Assembly (NCBI GenBank): GCA_038326995.1
Contig: JBBQKP010000193.1
Coordinates: 1 to 6,566, forward strand
Direction of reading: 5' to 3'
Length of the DNA stretch: 6,566 nucleotides
Source: JBBQKP01 sp038326995
GTDB lineage: Bacteria; Planctomycetota; Phycisphaerae; Tepidisphaerales; Tepidisphaeraceae
Below are positions 6,187-6,566 of this stretch, piece by piece. The translations under genes were made by a program, and so were the position numbers. How positions within the stretch are numbered: position 1 is the stretch's first letter; each line of letters starts with the position of its first letter. Under the pieces are notes generated by a model. The model did no database searches, was not told the DNA's origin, and saw nothing but the letters and a program-made list of their open reading frames with translations.

Positions 6187-6561
6187 TTACTTCTTGCCAG
6201 GAGCGGCTTTTCCACCGGCGGCCTTGCCCGCGGGGGCTCCCTTACCAGCGGGAGCGGCCTTGCCCGCGGGGGCGGCTTTGCCTGCAGCGGCCTTGCCAGC
6301 GGGAGCAGCCTTGCCAGCAGCGGCTTTACCAGCCGGGGCGGCCTTGCCACCCACTGCGGTTTCCGCAGTTTCGTCCTTCTTTGCGGTCTTGCTCGCCAGG
6401 GCCAGCTTGCGATTGCCCACCTTCACGATGCCCAGGATGCTGTCCCTGTTTTCGTTCCACTTGCCATCGCCCGACAAACGAGCAATCCGCTCAGCGCGGT
6501 TCAAAACGTTGCGGTGGCGGGTCAGGGCGGCGGCGCCTTTAAGGCTTGGATCGAGACTCAT
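6187..6561 (-). CDS. PVC-superphylum small basic protein with an Ala/Pro/Gly/Lys-rich tail
   Basis: The first half (MSLDPSLKGA, then LTRHRNVLNRAERIARL and GDGKW at 12-35, ILGIVKVGNRKL at 42-53) matches from memory the small basic protein family of Planctomycetes, Verrucomicrobia, Lentisphaerae and Chlamydiae, the PVC signature protein, thought to bind RNA and associate with the large ribosomal subunit. Family members are usually only about 50-60 residues or a little longer; this one has 124. Residues 72-124 are repeats of AAPAGK and AAAGK, like the tail of histone H1-like proteins, giving a strongly positive, disordered extension. The start ATG at 6561 fits the conserved MSLD start exactly; only 5 nt upstream are visible, so its ribosome site and promoter lie outside. 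The stop is TAA at 6187-6189. It is the first visible gene of the minus-strand set leading into the aminotransferase. Family assignment is confident; the tail's role is unknown. Confidence 0.9.
   Translation of the reverse strand: MSLDPSLKGAAALTRHRNVLNRAERIARLSGDGKWNENRDSILGIVKVGNRKLALASKTAKKDETAETAVGGKAAPAGKAAAGKAAPAGKAAAGKAAPAGKAAPAGKGAPAGKAAGGKAAPGKK
6190..6348. repeat. Low-complexity coding repeat of the small basic protein
   Basis: GC-rich imperfect units of 15 and 18 nt (plus-strand look: GCCTTGCCAGCGGGAGC and variants) encode the AAPAGK/AAAGK tail. Such repeats change length easily by slippage. Confidence 0.85.
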
Positions 6562-6566
6562 GACTG

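Overview
The window looks like a chromosomal segment of a bacterium from the PVC superphylum, most likely Planctomycetota and perhaps Phycisphaerae. The main clue is the minus-strand gene at 6187-6561. Its N-terminal half has the conserved sequence of the small basic protein found only in PVC bacteria. A tRNA gene without an encoded CCA, weak Shine-Dalgarno sites and repeat-rich spacers between genes agree with this but do not prove it. No mobile element, CRISPR array, phage gene or defence system is visible.

Layout. (1) 1-656, plus strand: the 3' two-thirds of a medium-chain (zinc-type) alcohol dehydrogenase, cut by the window edge. (2) 657-812: a spacer with a 26-nt near-perfect palindrome that looks like an operator. 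(3) 813-2354, plus strand: ahcY, S-adenosylhomocysteine hydrolase, complete with all catalytic residues and followed by a textbook intrinsic terminator at 2394-2424. (4) 2425-2914: a gene-free, repeat-rich spacer with two 44-nt near-identical repeats exactly 150 nt apart, plus hairpins. (5) 2915-4355, minus strand: two tandem, apparently paralogous lipoprotein-like genes. (6) 4390-4462, minus strand: tRNA-Met(CAT), lying 34 nt upstream of the first lipoprotein gene with its own likely promoter at 4476-4505. (7) 4463-4908: a second gene-free spacer with a 13-nt tandem repeat and a third, diverged copy of the dispersed repeat, which ends at the stop codon of the next gene. (8) 4909-6105, minus strand: a fold-type I PLP aminotransferase. 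(9) 6187-6561, minus strand: the PVC small basic protein with an unusual Ala/Pro/Gly/Lys tail.

How the genes relate. AhcY clears S-adenosylhomocysteine and feeds homocysteine back to the methionine cycle; the upstream palindrome suggests it is controlled on its own. The minus-strand half reads small basic protein, then aminotransferase (81-nt gap), then, after a spacer and a fresh promoter, tRNA-Met and the two lipoproteins, which may be one transcription unit. The plus-strand ahcY unit and the minus-strand lipoprotein unit converge on the 2425-2914 spacer. I see no obvious pathway joining all the genes. The most unusual features are the dispersed repeat family, the ahcY palindrome, the tRNA-lipoprotein arrangement and the low-complexity tail of the PVC protein.
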